Positions 25,107 to 37,728 are shown, counted from the stretch's first letter. The stretch is 64,000 bases of DNA from Botryotinia globosa (GCA_014898425.1 RCSZ01000003.1:62001-126000); one strand, 5' to 3'. Translations and numbers: made by a program. The notes: generated by a model not told the origin, from the letters alone.

Positions 25107-26369
25107 CTATATGGTAGGTCCCTTCGCCTTTTTTAAAATGGCTACCTCATCGGCAGGTAACATGCTTTGTAGCTTTTCCGCAAATGACCTCGAGTCATCT
25201 TGCAAGAAAGTCTCGTTCTTCCTCGAGAGCCTTTCAATTTCACCAAAAATGTTTTTCTTGACATCTCCTGGTTTTGGGTACACACCTGCAACCATTTCCT
25301 TCAAAATTGCCTCTTTCTCTTCTTCCTTCAATCCCTCGACCTTATAATCTTTATGAACCTTCCACCTAACCTCATTTCTCCATGCCTCCTCCCCATCCCT
25401 CCATTTCTCTAATGTCTCCTTCTCCTCTTTGCTCTCAAATACCGTACCCATACCCCTTTCCAAATTCGCCAAATGTCTTTCCGGCGGCGTCGGTACATCC
25501 TTCTGTGCCAATGTTCCGCTCACAACTTGCATCTTATAAATTATCGATTCCTTCAATCCGTTAACACTAGAACTTGTCGCAATTGCCGGGCCCCAACTCT
25601 CCAAATCAGACATTGAGGTGACTGGATCATAAAAGACGAACTCTCCTCCCTCTTGACTATCCAGGTACTGTTGTTCTTCAACTGTATATGGAGGATCATA
25701 TTCATCTAATTCCACATCTGCCGGTTTAGGTCCTGCACGGAGACGAGGTTTTCCTCCGCGTCCTCCACGACCCCCTTGTCCTCCTCGCGCAGAAGCTCCT
25801 CCTGCACCACCGGGTCCACTTCTCATACCTCCTCTTCCAGCTCCGGCTCCAAGTCTTCCAGTACCGGCTCCTCCAGAAAGCGCACCCCCTCGTCCGCGAT
25901 AATTGGGACTATGACGGGCACCAGGTGCTCGAACTCGAGGACCACTATCAGCGATACGACGGGAAATAATAAAAGTTTGGCCAGGAGGAGGACGTGCTGC
26001 TAGTGAGCGAGCGTCGATTCCACGGGAGGGTTGTGATGCGAGTGAGGAAATGTCGGCTGTGGCAATGGAGCTGCGTTCTGCGCGAGTGGAACGTGGTTGA
26101 CCTGGCTATTGTTAATTATTATGATTCTCATATATAAGCCGGGGTTCCAGTTTCACTGCTTCCTGGTCATGCTGAGCACTGAGTGAAGCTTCAAAGCCTC
26201 TGAAGAAAGTTAGAAACTTACTATTATCATTACCCTTCCCCTCCTCACTCCTCCTAACAGAACTACTAAAAGCCCTCAAACTCGCCTTGATACCCTCTGA
26301 CACCCTCGTCAAATCATGGCCCAAAGGTCTGGCACCTTCAATCGCTGATTGCACATGCCGTGTAAACAT
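25107..26369 (-). CDS. predicted mitochondrial protein with RGG-rich linker (possible mitoribosomal subunit)
   Basis: Two exons on the minus strand (26369-26222 and 26101-25107; 120-nt intron, GTAAGT...GCCAG, phase 1) give 380 aa. The N-terminus (MFTRHVQSAIEGARPLGHDL ... LRAFSSSVRR) is an Arg/Ser-rich amphipathic presequence with an RAFSS-type processing region. Residues about 110-165 are Gly/Arg-rich (RGRGGALSGG, GGRGGRGGKPR). The C-terminal half has a conserved-looking acidic and aromatic segment (DEYDPPYTVEEQQYLDSQEG) and charged helices. I do not recognise the family with certainty. A fungal small mitoribosomal subunit such as the mS46 class is one candidate, from presequence, basic character and the RRF1 neighbour. 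An internal ATG at 25826 would lose the presequence. Confidence 0.65.
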
Positions 26370-26947
26370 GATGTGTAGCGCTTCTTGTCACTTATCAAAT
26401 CGTCCTCTCTCTCCCCTCTATCAATCTGGAGATTCTAAGAAAATATTATGTTTGCCTTAGGTATTAATGCATATCAATCTGTGAGTGTAAACGCTAAAAG
26501 CATGAGGCTATCTGCACGGTTGGTCAATGTAAACAAGGCAAAATAGTAGCCTCTCACAAATCCTTTAATACTCCCCGATCGATTGTTCTACAAAATCCCT
26601 TTCGAAATTCCCGGTATAGCTTTTTTTTCGAAATGATGAAAATCTGAAGTTTTTGCGATCGCAAAAATAATTATACTTCCTGCAAAAGCCCAATATTTGC
26701 TAGTGCAGACAGACGTACAACAAAACTTTTGGAGAGACAGTGACCCCCCACGTTTTCTCAGCCTTGGATTGTTAACATTGTTTTCACATACGGCCTGCGA
26801 CTTGCTACGAGTATAACGAAACTAGAAAGGGGTTTTTTTTGGCAGAGAAGTAGACGAGGGACTATATATTTGCTATACTCAATATCAAAGCAACAATACA
26901 AAGCACGAATTCATCTTTTTATCTTCTCCAAGCATCTCACCCTTACA
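26370..26947. promoter_or_regulatory. shared divergent promoter with an 18-bp palindrome
   Basis: 578 bp between the RGG-rich mitochondrial gene and CDC26. It contains a perfect palindrome TTTTTGCGATCGCAAAAA at 26650-26667 and, nearby, two TTTCGAAA/TTTCGAAAT motifs (about 26598-26632). No gene is present. The regulatory role is inferred from location only. Confidence 0.4.
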
Positions 26948-27424
26948 ATGCTCCGCCGCGCCCCAACAACCATTACTCTCACCACGGAAGATATAGCCAT
27001 CTACGAAGACTCCCGGCAAGCGGAACGTGATGAACAAGCAGAGAGAGAAGCCATGGCAGCAGCAGCACGCCACAGAAAAGCAAGACAAAGACAAGATTTT
27101 GGAGCTGTCAAGGGGGACAAATACAGGGAGTTGCAGGCGATAGCTGCGCAGAGGAGAGTTGATGCTGCGAGGGAAAGAGCTGCTGGGGGGGGACTGGATC
27201 TGGAAGGGGATGGGAATGCAGAAAATGAGAACGAAATAAGTGAGGATGAGGATAGACAGATTTTGAGGGAGAGAGAGGAGAGGGCGATGAGGGAGAGGCT
27301 TAGGGAGAGGGAGGGACAGAGACCTACTAGGGTGTTGCAGAGAGCAAGGGAGGAGAGGGAGCAGAGGAGTAGAGAAGAGAGGTTGGGATTAGGCGGTGGG
27401 AACGGCAGTGCGTCGGGGAGATGA
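26948..27424 (+). CDS. CDC26: anaphase-promoting complex subunit Cdc26 (Apc12)
   Basis: A single exon of 158 aa. The N-terminus MLRRAPTTITLTTEDIAIYED matches the short conserved Cdc26 motif (MLRR-x-P-T-x-I-x-L-x-x-x-D-I-x-x-Y/F-E). In characterised APC/C this segment lies inside the TPR superhelix of Cdc16/APC6 and stabilises it. The rest is very Arg/Glu/Ala-rich (REREERAMRERLREREGQRP) and probably helical or disordered, longer than in yeast or human Cdc26. I chose the ATG at 26948 because the conserved motif begins at that Met; earlier in-frame ATGs would push it inward. It is divergent from the RGG-rich mitochondrial gene. Confidence 0.85.
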   Translation: MLRRAPTTITLTTEDIAIYEDSRQAERDEQAEREAMAAAARHRKARQRQDFGAVKGDKYRELQAIAAQRRVDAARERAAGGGLDLEGDGNAENENEISEDEDRQILREREERAMRERLREREGQRPTRVLQRAREEREQRSREERLGLGGGNGSASGR

Positions 27425-28704
27425 TCTGTGATCATCAAATAATGTGGCTTTTTGTTAAATAATTTCATGGATACGTCTGGGAAAAAGTATAGGTTGTGGA
27501 TAAATTTGAGTATATGGATACTGGAGTATATCTGTATTATATGGTTGGATGCAAAGGCGCAATGGAGTCACATATATGATGGACGAAATAAATAATGCTC
27601 CCAAAAAGTATACCCTTCGAAATATGAACAATGTGGCTTGCTCATCGGGATTTAATTGAAACATTAAGCTATCTTATTTAGGCTCAAGAAATCACCTGCT
27701 TGTTGAACATCAACATGAATACTGCAAAACACTACGTCCACTGTATAATACCCTACCCGTCTCGAGCTTTTCCATTGCCCAGCTATTGCCAACTTCCATC
27801 GTCTCAACTCTCCCAAATACCTCCCTATATGTGCATCTCTATTCCTACATCTTCATCTTAGATGGACTTCACTCCTGCATCATGATCAGCCCTTCTAATC
27901 ATAGCTAATACCTCCGTTCATCCCAACCGAGTCTTGATATCCAAAGGCCCTAGACTATTTGCATCTGCATCTGCATCCGACACTTGAAATAGGTCATCAA
28001 AAATAGTCATCTAGAGCATTAATTACTTGGCTTTATACATCGAAGGCGCGCATGATATAGATAGAGATCAGAATATTAGACCATGGCAAGAAGGATGGAA
28101 AGGCCATGGCGAGATGTTCATCAGATGTAAAGAGCAAGTCACTCGATTAGGACTCTCGATCTGAAGAATGGGCAGAGAAGAGATAGGCGTCTTATATTAT
28201 ACTGTACACTCTGAAAACATCCACTCCCTTGAAACCTCGAGGGAACCCGAGAAATCAAGCCGCGGAAGCAGTCAACAAATATCTAAGCATATCATATACA
28301 GTTCACAAAACCAAAATGAAAATGCTGATTCTTTTGCATTTATTAACTAAGTAATATGGAGTATACGTTTAGTCAGTCAGCATCTTATAATCCTCCCATC
28401 CTCCCTTTTAGAGAATCATCCAGAGGGACAAAGGAAGCCCAAAATGCCTCCATTCTCGTCATGATTGATTGCAATCATGTGGCAAAAACATGCTCTGACA
28501 AAAACGCCTCCATTTCTCCCTCCTTCCGGGTGTATACCTCCTGAGAAGAAGCCAGCCAATCCAGACCTCCCTTATGTACAAATTTGCGAGATCATCCATA
28601 ACCGAGACGCCTTTTCGCTAAATGCAGATCAATTAATGCCAAAGAAAAAAAATCTGAAGTAAACAATATGAAGAGAAAAGAAAGAAATTTGGTCTTCAAT
28701 TCTA
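27425..28704. other. 3' intergenic region between CDC26 and TAF2
   Basis: About 1.3 kb between convergent 3' ends. It has a short CATCTG repeat near 27960-27977 and otherwise only short frames without family features. Confidence 0.55.
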
Positions 28705-31700
28705 TCAAGAGAACGAAGGTTTGGGTTTGGGTTTGAAGTTGAGCTTAATGGTTGTCTTCTTGGGTACCACCGGCGCATCAGCAGAAGTGGGAGGTGTTTG
28801 CGAAAGACCATGTGCCGAATCCGGTAAAGGTTTTCTGCCTTCGGGGAGAGGTTTTCGGATAGTTGCTGCGCCCAGAATTGAACTTGTTGACCTCTTGAAG
28901 TTGGAAGATGTGTGGGTTGACGAACTAGATGAGGTAGAGAGAGCAGGACTAGCCCTAACCGGTTGTGCGGATGAAGGTCTCGGGGAAGGTCTCGGAGATG
29001 GTCTTTTTGGGTTCGCAGTAGATTGGGATGAAGATTGAGATTGGGATGATAATGAAGCTTTTGCTGTAGGGTTGGGGGTAGACGCAAGAATCTGTTTCAA
29101 CTTGAAAGGAGAAATCTTGAGTTTAACTATCTTTCTCTGTCTTTTCTCCTTGTGTAGCGAGTTTGAAATCTCATAATGTTTTCTGTCTTTATGCAATGAG
29201 CTAGAACCCTCATATTGTTTCTTGTCCTTATGTAGAGAATTGGAACTCTCTGCAATATCAGCCGGAAGAGGTCGTTTAGGTGGCTTCATATTACCAGATG
29301 AACTAGAAAATTTAAGTGAACCAGAAGGTTTCGGTGCTGCTGAGGGAGGGTGCGCAGAGCTAGAATATTTCGATCCACTTGAAGAGCTTGAAGAAGGCTT
29401 AGAAAGTCCAGATGACGATGTCGAGGAGCCTGAAAACTTAGGAATTGCGGATGATGATCCTGAAGAGACTGAAGACTTGGGAATTCCGGATGATGATGCT
29501 GCTGCTGCTGCTGAGCTGGAATGCTTAGGGACCCCAGAAGATGATGTGCCTATCTTGAGCCCACCGGATGAGTTGCCAAACTTAAGAGCAGGTGAGTTAT
29601 TAAGCTTGATAGCAGATGGTGACCCAAGCTTAATGGAAGAAGATGGGGTGCCGAGTTTAATAGCAGGTGAATTGTTGAGCTTGTGAGCAGATGAACTGCC
29701 AATTTTCAACTTGAGTGGCAGCGATGGTCTTTCTAGCGTTGGTGCTTGAACGGGTGGAGCGACGGTGGGGGTTTCTATTGGTGGATGAGGTGTGGGAACA
29801 GCGGCGGGTTTAATCTTGCGAACGTTGGTCCGAACTTTATCGGTGTGTTTGAAGACCAATCGACCCTGCATATGATTAGTATAAAGAACGCTACCAGTAA
29901 GAATATCATATAACATACCTTGCCACGATGCTCGACCTTCCAATAACGAGGTAACTTTAGCTTCAAGGTCAAAGACTCCTTGGGATAGCAGAACATTGTG
30001 CAGAGTTGAAGGAAATCCATTTGTTCTGCCACTGTGATAACAGGAGAGAGAACAGCTTTCCACAAGGCATTCTTCAAATCAGTATTTCCTCCGACTTCCA
30101 ACTTGAGTGAAGCCAGCGCACCAATTACGTTGCTGCGCTCGGCTTGTTCCTGACGTGCAGTCGTGGAAGCTTCTTCGATAATCAAGCCATCCTTCGCTAC
30201 AGGAGCGGCAACTCGTTTGTCCTTGTATTCGCCAAGTCCAAGTACTCCCAGTCCATAATAGAACACCTTTGTCAGCTCACATCGGACCCAGGGTGATGGA
30301 TCTGTGCTTGCAGCAGTCACAAGTAGACACGCTACAGCAGTGCTCTTCAGAAATCCAAGGTCGGCAAGTGCCCAAGCAGCCTTAATTCGCACACGTTGAG
30401 CACTGCCATCGTGAAAGTATTGAGCAAAGTCAAGTGCATCCACTGGTATCACACCAGCGTTCATCAACTTCAGCTTACACTCTATGACTGTGATTGTGTA
30501 GATATTCTGGTAAGAATCTAGCCACTCATCCATCCTACTGTATCTGTCCAGCTCTTCCAAAATTATCGTTCGATAATCTGTACTTCCTGCCTTTCCTCCA
30601 GTTTCTTCAGCGTCGTCAAGTTGAAGCACGTCATTATTGACGCCCTTCGCACCAGGAATCAAAGAGTTCGCCAATGACTTTAAAATGTTTGCAATCTTGA
30701 AACTGTCTGAGTAGGGGTTGTTTCCGTTGTCGTTGAAGCGAAGAGCCTCAATTATGAACTTTTGCGCTGTTGAAGGGCAAGTCGAATCGTACATGCTTCT
30801 GATTCTTGACACTGCCTCAATAATAGCGCATTCAATCCAGTAAGCTTGCTTATCAGAAAAGTCATTCGCCTTTGGCGTTTTTGCACCTGGAAAATAAAAG
30901 AATTCGTGATAAGCTTTTTCGAGATGCTTAAGGCCTATCCATTTCACATCCTTTTCTACTGCGTGCTTAGCAAGAGATTTTGCAGCCATTGCTCGAATGC
31001 CATAGAAATAACGCCTGTCCATTAATGTTCTAATCAAGAACGTCGCAACGAGTGGATGAGGAGGAGCATTGTCAAGGTATGCCATAGATTCATATTGAGC
31101 CGAGATATCGCGATCTTGTTGAAGCTGGGAAACATACATGTATGCTTCCATGCCAGTGAACTTCTTGTCGCAAATCCATTCAAAGTCGGCGTCAACACGA
31201 ATCCACTCATATGATTCAGCTTCCATTTTCGCTTCTGTGATCGGATCCCAATCTCGTAAGCCCCAGTCTTGCATATCTTGCGGTGACTGCAGCACATCCC
31301 CTAAACAATAAATGAGAGCGTCGTCATGATTTTCGAGACCATCCAAAGCGGTTCCTGCATTTGCACGTTCCTTCATACGCCGATTGCGCTTCAGACGCTT
31401 GTACTTTGTATTGTACGGAATTTCAATTCTTGATGTCTTCTCTCTGATCATAACGATATGTTCATAGGGTGTACCATCAGCCTCATGAATTCGAATTGTC
31501 AATGGTCCAGTAAATGTACTTTGTGCTTTTGGTTGATTTACTCCACTATCCGACTCCTTAAAAGCCCGGTAAAAGCCATCTTTGTGCAATTTAGGTTCCG
31601 TCTCCAGGTGTGCCTGAGTTTGTGTAATTGCCATTTCCACACATAATCTCTTCTTGTTGAACTTTTGGGTGATAGTAAAGTGTGGACATCCTGAGCTATG

Positions 31701-33509
31701 AACCCATTGAGTGAAAAAGGAATCGGTATCTCTGTACTTGGTGATTTTCTCACAACTTTTGCGGAACCCTTCTGTCGATATTGTAGCATCGGTGCCTCCA
31801 TTAGCATTTGCGTTAACAATCATTTTGGAAATGACTCTTGATATACCAGTGCCTCCTTGAGCTTTTGCGATACGCTTATCCAGAATGAAGAGAACAAGAG
31901 GAGCCTTTAACTCCATGAAATCTCGGAAATCATCACATACATCCACGATCTCACCAAGGGCGTGCAGGGACGGTCGGTCAATATCCAACTTGACAAGTCG
32001 TTCTGTATTCAGTTTTTGACGAAACATGAATTCGTTGTTTCCACAAAGATTTTTCATAAAAGTGTTTGTCATGAAATGAGAAATGCCGGCTATGAGCCAT
32101 CTATCAGAACGACGGTCTGGCACAATGCCAACGCCAACGTATTGGCTAGCAATGGCGTGGACCAGTTTTCTGACAATGTCCATCTCTGGATCGATAATAT
32201 CTTCCGGAAATAGAAGTCGATTACTGCAAATAGATAGGGACGCAGTGTGTTCCGTGTCATTAATCTGGTCATCAACAAAGACCAATTTTGACTCTGAAAA
32301 TGGGAAACTGCCCAAACTAAGTACAAAGTGATCAATGGCATGAGCCAATGGTGCACAAGTATTCCTCAATTCCTCTGATCTTCTGGGTAGGCAGTAGCCA
32401 TATATTGCAGTTGACTGACCTTGCCCAAGTCGTTCTTCATCTTCGCCCTCTCTATATTCTGACAAATCGACTTGTTCAAATGGACCAATGGAGAAACCTA
32501 CATGTGTTGCAGCTATATCGGAAGTGCATTGAAAGGATACAATCTTTTTGGAACTATCATCCAAATCAATCACTTCATCGACTTGTTCACCAGAACAGAT
32601 CACTGCCATCTCAAGAAGCTTCTCTTCGTCGTTGAGGAAGACTTCATCAATATCTGTCTTCTGAGAAAGTGCATTTGTATGTCCTGATTTGTGGTTGTGG
32701 ATGTTGGGTCGTCGCTTGAGTGCATCTCCAAGGGTTCTTGAACACTTGATGGAAATATCCCACGAACATCTCATCGCTGAATCATCAACACAGGGGAAGA
32801 TACAGCATGCCACGCCTCGCTCTATAGAATGTTTGGTATAAACATGAGGGAATCTCACATCCCCCTCCTCAACTCCTACGAACTGTAGGCCATCTCGAAT
32901 TTGAGTAGAAACGAAAGGAATAGTGACAGTCAAAGGCTTGAATCTAGATGCCTGTTCCGCAGCCGTCTTCGCGGCAAAAACAGGAAGAGGGGCTGAGCCT
33001 CCTTCAAGCGCAACCGATGAGTTACGGGCTGTAGCAACACCACCAGCACGATGAGTGACCGGGGTTGCTGCCTTCTCTGAGAATGGATCGATTTCTTCAA
33101 TTTTCACACTATCCGGTAGCTCGATCTCTATCGTACCTTCTAGCTTGTTGTCCGAAGTCATGAACTTCACTCTTTCGCTTTGCATCTTATGCGATTCTGC
33201 ATCCCATGAATAATACTCGGGGACTTCCAATTTTTTGTGAGGGTCTTCGTACGAGAAAGACGCAACCCGGCCATTCACCAAAACCTCTCTTTGTGGTATA
33301 GAGCATTGTCGTGCATGTATGTGTATGGTCTGAAGTTCTTTTGTCTGTGGAAGAATTTCAATGTGGGTTTTACCCCGCAGACTCTTTGTCGAAAAATCAA
33401 TTTCGAGCTCGACCTTTTGATGTACTACTATGAAGCCATAGTCCGCAGGATCTTCCTTTGCGGTTGGCGCACCTTCACGGCCGTCGTGGTTCAGTAATAA
33501 AGCAGGCAT
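28705..33509 (-). CDS. TAF2: TFIID subunit TAF2
   Basis: Two exons on the minus strand (33509-29919 and 29865-28705; 53-nt intron GTATGT...TGCAG joining VEHRGK to GRLVFKH) give 1583 aa. It starts MPALLLNHDGREG, then DYGFIVVHQKVELEIDFSTKSLRG, the M1-aminopeptidase-like beta domain. The region equivalent to the metallopeptidase HExxH reads KLVHAIASQYVG (450-459): His is kept but Glu becomes Ala and the second His becomes Ser, so zinc catalysis is lost, as known for TAF2. A HEAT/ARM-type helical region follows (YLDNAPPHPLVATFLIRTLMDRRY, WALADLGFLKSTAVACLL). TAF2 contacts initiator DNA in TFIID. The C-terminal roughly 350 aa are Ser/Lys/Pro-rich with internal repeats. Confidence 0.93.
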
Positions 33510-34793
33510 TTTCGAAAGGATTTTATCGTGTTACCACGTTTCTTATGGCGAGTTCGATCGTTCTGATTTGATTTGAACGAAGCACACTGCTAATATGTGA
33601 ATTATGCGACTAATATCTTGCGCTGGCTGGTCTCCCGAAGGCGAGAGCCAGCAAGACTTGAAACCGTGCCGAACCAAACTACCTCCCGCGTATGTTATCC
33701 TCGCTATGCCTTATTGCTAATAGTCTCGTGGTGGTGTGGACAAGTCACGATAATGTGACGCAGGAATAAAGGGCGTCGTCGTTCGTGGGATCGAGAGAGT
33801 CGCAAATCGTGGCTTGTGAGATTGTCGATTAGGTAGTTGGACTTGCACTTCTAAAAGAGGAAAAGTTGGTCTGCCAAAATCGCGGCCGTGAGAAAATGGG
33901 CAGAAGCAGAAAATTACAAGCCGTCAGAGGGGTGTTGGAAAGAAAGTGATCGTTATGATAATTATTAAACTCTAGGTAGTGTGTAGCTATCGTGTCCCAC
34001 CAATGACGAAGGTATCAAACTCTAGCTTGTGCGCGCATAAGAAATTTTGGCGAAGAAAAGTTGCGACTACGTGCGCAAACAATTCCTAGAAGTAGAATAC
34101 AGTGATATCGAAATCGTACGGACGTGAAAACGGCTGTCGCAGCTGTTGCGCATCGCCTTGATATTATTTATAAAGGTGTCGAGGAACGCGAGGCTGAGGG
34201 TGCTGTAGCTTTAACGCGCTAAGCGATATGCATCTGTAGAAGCGCCGCGGCTCCGCTTACTCATTGAACATCACAGGTGATAGCAACAACTCATCTCTTA
34301 AATTCAAATAGTATTTCATATTATGTATATACGTAGCAGTCTGCCAACTTATTTTTATTTTGTTAAAAGCTGCATTGTTCACCTCGTACAGTGATCTTCA
34401 CGCCAGTTTTTGTCGATATTATATTGGTAAATCAACAATGATCCAATGAATCCACGATCATGATGTTTACTTCAAGTCAAAGGCTAGGTAGTGCATCTTG
34501 ATTCTGCTCATTTTGTTCTCAAGACCAAACTACGTTCCTCAATTGTCTCCTTCAAAGCTTCTTTCTCACACTCAATAAAATACTCCGTTGAATCCAAAAC
34601 CCTATTCTAGTACCTCATTTCTTCCTTTATCTCCGGGCCCATAGGTAAAGCAACGCCCAAATGCTTTCCCTTAGCAGCTAGGATTCATAAACCAAGTCCC
34701 CGCCAGTTCCACTCTTCAGATAGTCCTCGTAGCTCTTCGATGTGTGGCTTTTCGCCGATGAATCTGCAGTTCTGCAGAAATTCAGGAACATAC
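33510..34793. other. intergenic region upstream of TAF2
   Basis: About 1.3 kb upstream of TAF2. No supported gene; no obvious repeat. Confidence 0.5.
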
Positions 34794-35408
34794 CTAGACA
34801 ACGTTGTCCCGAATAAAAGTCTTCTGCTTTGCTGTTGCTTGATGGTGATATGCAATTTCGTCTTTAATGCCACCTCTATATGATCAGTATGTTAGGGCCA
34901 CTCATCATTGTAAATTGTGATATCTTAGCATATGAGCATACAACGAAAGACTTACTTGTGAATAAGGGAGATACTTTTCCAGGCGAACAATTCAAGCATA
35001 GTTCTGGAACATTTTTCCAACTGCTCGTGTGATATCTTGTGATACTCCTGCTGTCCAATTTCTTCCAACGATCTGTCTTCCATTTCTGTATGGCGCATCA
35101 AAAGAGTGTATGGAGCTCTTGGTCTGCAAGAATATATTCACTTGTTGGTATTCCATTATTCAAGTTTTATTCAATTGTGAGTGGTCGAGTAAGGTCTACC
35201 TCTTGTGCTCCTGCCCACTTCCAAATCCACGTCCAGTCTTCGCAGTCTCTTCTTTCTCATGTTCCGCCTTCGTAAATTCAAGAGAAGCGCCAAAACTGAT
35301 TTCGTGTGGCCATGGATCGTTAAGCACAACTGTGCGTGACCAGTTATTGAGTAGATCATGGACGTATTCTACATCACTATAACCATATTGAACGTGTTCG
35401 AGGATCAC
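34794..35408 (-). CDS. unrecognised multi-exon gene, 3' part (5' end unclear)
   Basis: Three minus-strand segments splice in one frame: about 35408-35200, 35123-34956 and 34875-34794. Introns are 76 nt (GTAGAC...TTGCAG) and 80 nt (GTAAGT...TATAG), both phase 2. The product contains VQYGYSDVEYVHDLLNNWSR, VVLNDPWPHEISFGASLEF, an acidic/basic stretch, and EMEDRSLEEIGQQEYHKISH, then stops. Composition and consistent phasing look coding, but I recognise no family. Upstream, 35470-35600 has another coding-like stretch (NNETQWPQDLVTHYIRYEAK) that runs into a stop and can be joined only with an atypical donor (GTTTAG), so the 5' end is unresolved and the gene may be decaying. An alternative last frame ends at 34685 (GEKPHIEELRGLSEEWNWRG). 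Confidence 0.4.
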
Positions 35409-36124
35409 AAACTATGGGCTGTAACTGAAAGAAGGTATCACGTTTGAGTTTGAAAGTGATGCTAAACACTGCTATGTAGCAGTCCCTGCTTGGCTTCATA
35501 TCTGATATAGTGAGTAACAAGGTCTTGAGGCCACTGGGTCTCATTATTCGCGCTTATATCACCACTGCCGGATGACCTCAAAAAGCAATCATACCATTTA
35601 GACCAAAATCAATTCCATATCCACCTTCCAATTATTGCGTAATGGGAATTATCTCAATTGGAATCTCCTGTTCCAGGAATGAATGCAGTCAACATGTAGA
35701 TTGATTTTACATGATCGGGCGAGGAAAGGAGGGGTGGAACAGCGAGCTAAGAAACGATGATATGTGCATGTCATACTCGAGAAGCCGGCGAGTCAATGGC
35801 GACAGAGTATTATACACATCCGGGCATCAATCACTCACACAGACACGACTTTTATGGTTTGATAATGATCAGACATTTCGAAGATAGTAACTTAGTATTC
35901 ATCTAACATAACTTTGTCTTTCATTAGTTCGATAGTAGTGTACACATTATACAAGTAATGTTAGCAAAGGTCAACAAATATAACTCCCCAGGACCAATTT
36001 TCCCTGGTCATGCATACCCAAGCCACCCAACCCACCATATTGTACATCCCAAGTCAACTGAAGCACTTTCAAATTGACATTTCTCCTATACTCCCAAGCC
36101 CTAAAATTGCCCAGAATTACATAT
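35409..36124. other. intergenic region downstream of SAS4
   Basis: It holds the possible 5' remnant of the preceding gene at about 35470-35600 on the minus strand. The rest shows nothing. Confidence 0.5.
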
Positions 36125-37728
36125 TCAATCTTTTGCAATTCTCCTGTCCCTTCTCTTCTTTCTTGCATAAGTTTTCAATGTTTCGTCATCAAGGAATTCC
36201 TCCGGCAAGTCAAATTCAGCTACTTCTGGAAGTTCAGGGACAGGATGTCCCCAGGCGGCAACGGTTCTACCACTACGCCTGTGCTTTCCAAGTGCTGCTT
36301 CGCGCAAATATGGTTTTGCGAAGAATGATTTGAATTCTTTCTCAACAACAGGTGCACCAGCAAGCACAGAATTTGTTCTAGCCTTTGGTCGAGGAGTTGA
36401 ATTAGCGATTGCCTCATCGTGCAATTGTCTTGCTGCAGAAGCATCGATGTCACTAAGGTCAGGAGGATCACCGTTACTTTCGAGATCCTCCTCCGAGTCC
36501 TCACCTTCTTCTGATTCTGCCTCAGCTCTTGCTTGTGCTTCAGCTATGGCGCGTTCTTTCTTCAACTTTCTTTGCTTCTCGTCATCTTTCCAGATCCGGA
36601 ATTTCTCAAGGATCGACTCGCACCCTTTAACGAAGTATTGTCTTGCCGATTCGAACTCCTTCTTCCTACCCTCAGTAATGCCACTAACTCCGAGGGTCTT
36701 CAGCCAGTCCGGCCCTTGTAGGCCTTCCATCAGTCGAATGACTGAATCTCTCTCATGTTGAGCTCGGCTTTTGTCTGCGTTGCGCACAGCCTTCTCTTGG
36801 CGTTCTGGTCGTTTGTGGAGTGTCTTGAAGTGCTCCTCCGACAGAGGGTCCTCATCGCAGTCCATGGGAGTAAATTCGGAGAAGTCCACCTTGTGTGTAC
36901 CATGGAGATTGGTGAAGAGAGAGGACGGGTATTCTTTGACCGCATACTCGGTGTTCGATTCCTTCTTCTTGGAGGTACGCAGAGGTTTGGAGGAAGGTTT
37001 GGAGCTATCGATGATGATGATGGGCGTATCGACATCTAGGAAATCTGAAAAGGGGAGTCAGTTACTATTTGATAATGATAATGATAGTGATAATGATAAT
37101 GATAATAATAAGACTCACGTTCTTCCTTGGGAACATTTCCAATAACTTCATCGTACTCTGGGAAATATGCAGACAATTCACTTTTGAATTTTGTCCCTTC
37201 TTGCGATCGAAGCTTCCGCCTTTCATCCTTCAAGTCGGCCTTATCCGCCTGTAAAAGCTTGTCCTGTAATCTATCCAGCTCGTGTTTGATGCCATTGGCA
37301 ACTTTATTCCGATGTTTTGTAGGAGGAGGAGGTGGTGGTGGTTGTTGTTGTTGATGTTGTAAAATCTGGGATGGCGGATGTGCTGTTCGTACATCTGCTG
37401 TTGTTGCTATTTGTGGATGTAGCACGGAGTTCGCAGAGTCGGGATTCGCGTTCGATTTGATGACGCCTGATCGTTTTCTCGGTGGAAGCGATTTTAATTT
37501 TGGAGCTGGTATCTCGATGGCGAGTTTTGATTTCTTCGCCTTGGATAACAGATGATCGTCGCTGTCAGCAGATTCTCGTGCCCGTTTTCTGCCATTAATA
37601 TTGGAATGGGAGTATGTATGTGTATACGATCCAAGGTTGTGGTTGACGCCTGGAGCCATCGCGATTGTGTTTCCAGATGAACTTGTGAGAGCTTCAGGTT
37701 TTCTTGTAGTTCTTCTGCTTAAAGACAT
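36125..37728 (-). CDS. SAS4: SAS4-domain chromatin protein
   Basis: Two exons on the minus strand (37728-37119 and 37044-36125; 74-nt intron, phase 1, GTGAGT...TTTCAG) give 509 aa. The N-terminal 200 aa are basic and disordered with an NLS-like GRKRARESADSD, and a Gln/Pro run (HQQQQPPPPPPP). The C-terminal half has the conserved SAS4 block (DFSEFTPMDCDEDPLSEEHF, LHKRPERQEKAVRNADKSRA, RLMEGLQGPDWLKTLGVSG, ARQYFVKGCESILEKFRIWK), then an acidic stretch and a basic end (ARKKRRDRRIAKD). In yeast, Sas4 is part of the SAS histone H4K16 acetyltransferase complex; the filamentous-fungal role is inferred. The intron itself carries an ATTATC-type repeat. Confidence 0.8.

Noticed and set aside
28721..29686. 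Two plus-strand frames (28721-29038 and 29222-29686)
   Set aside because: They are shadows of the Ser-rich tail of TAF2 on the other strand.
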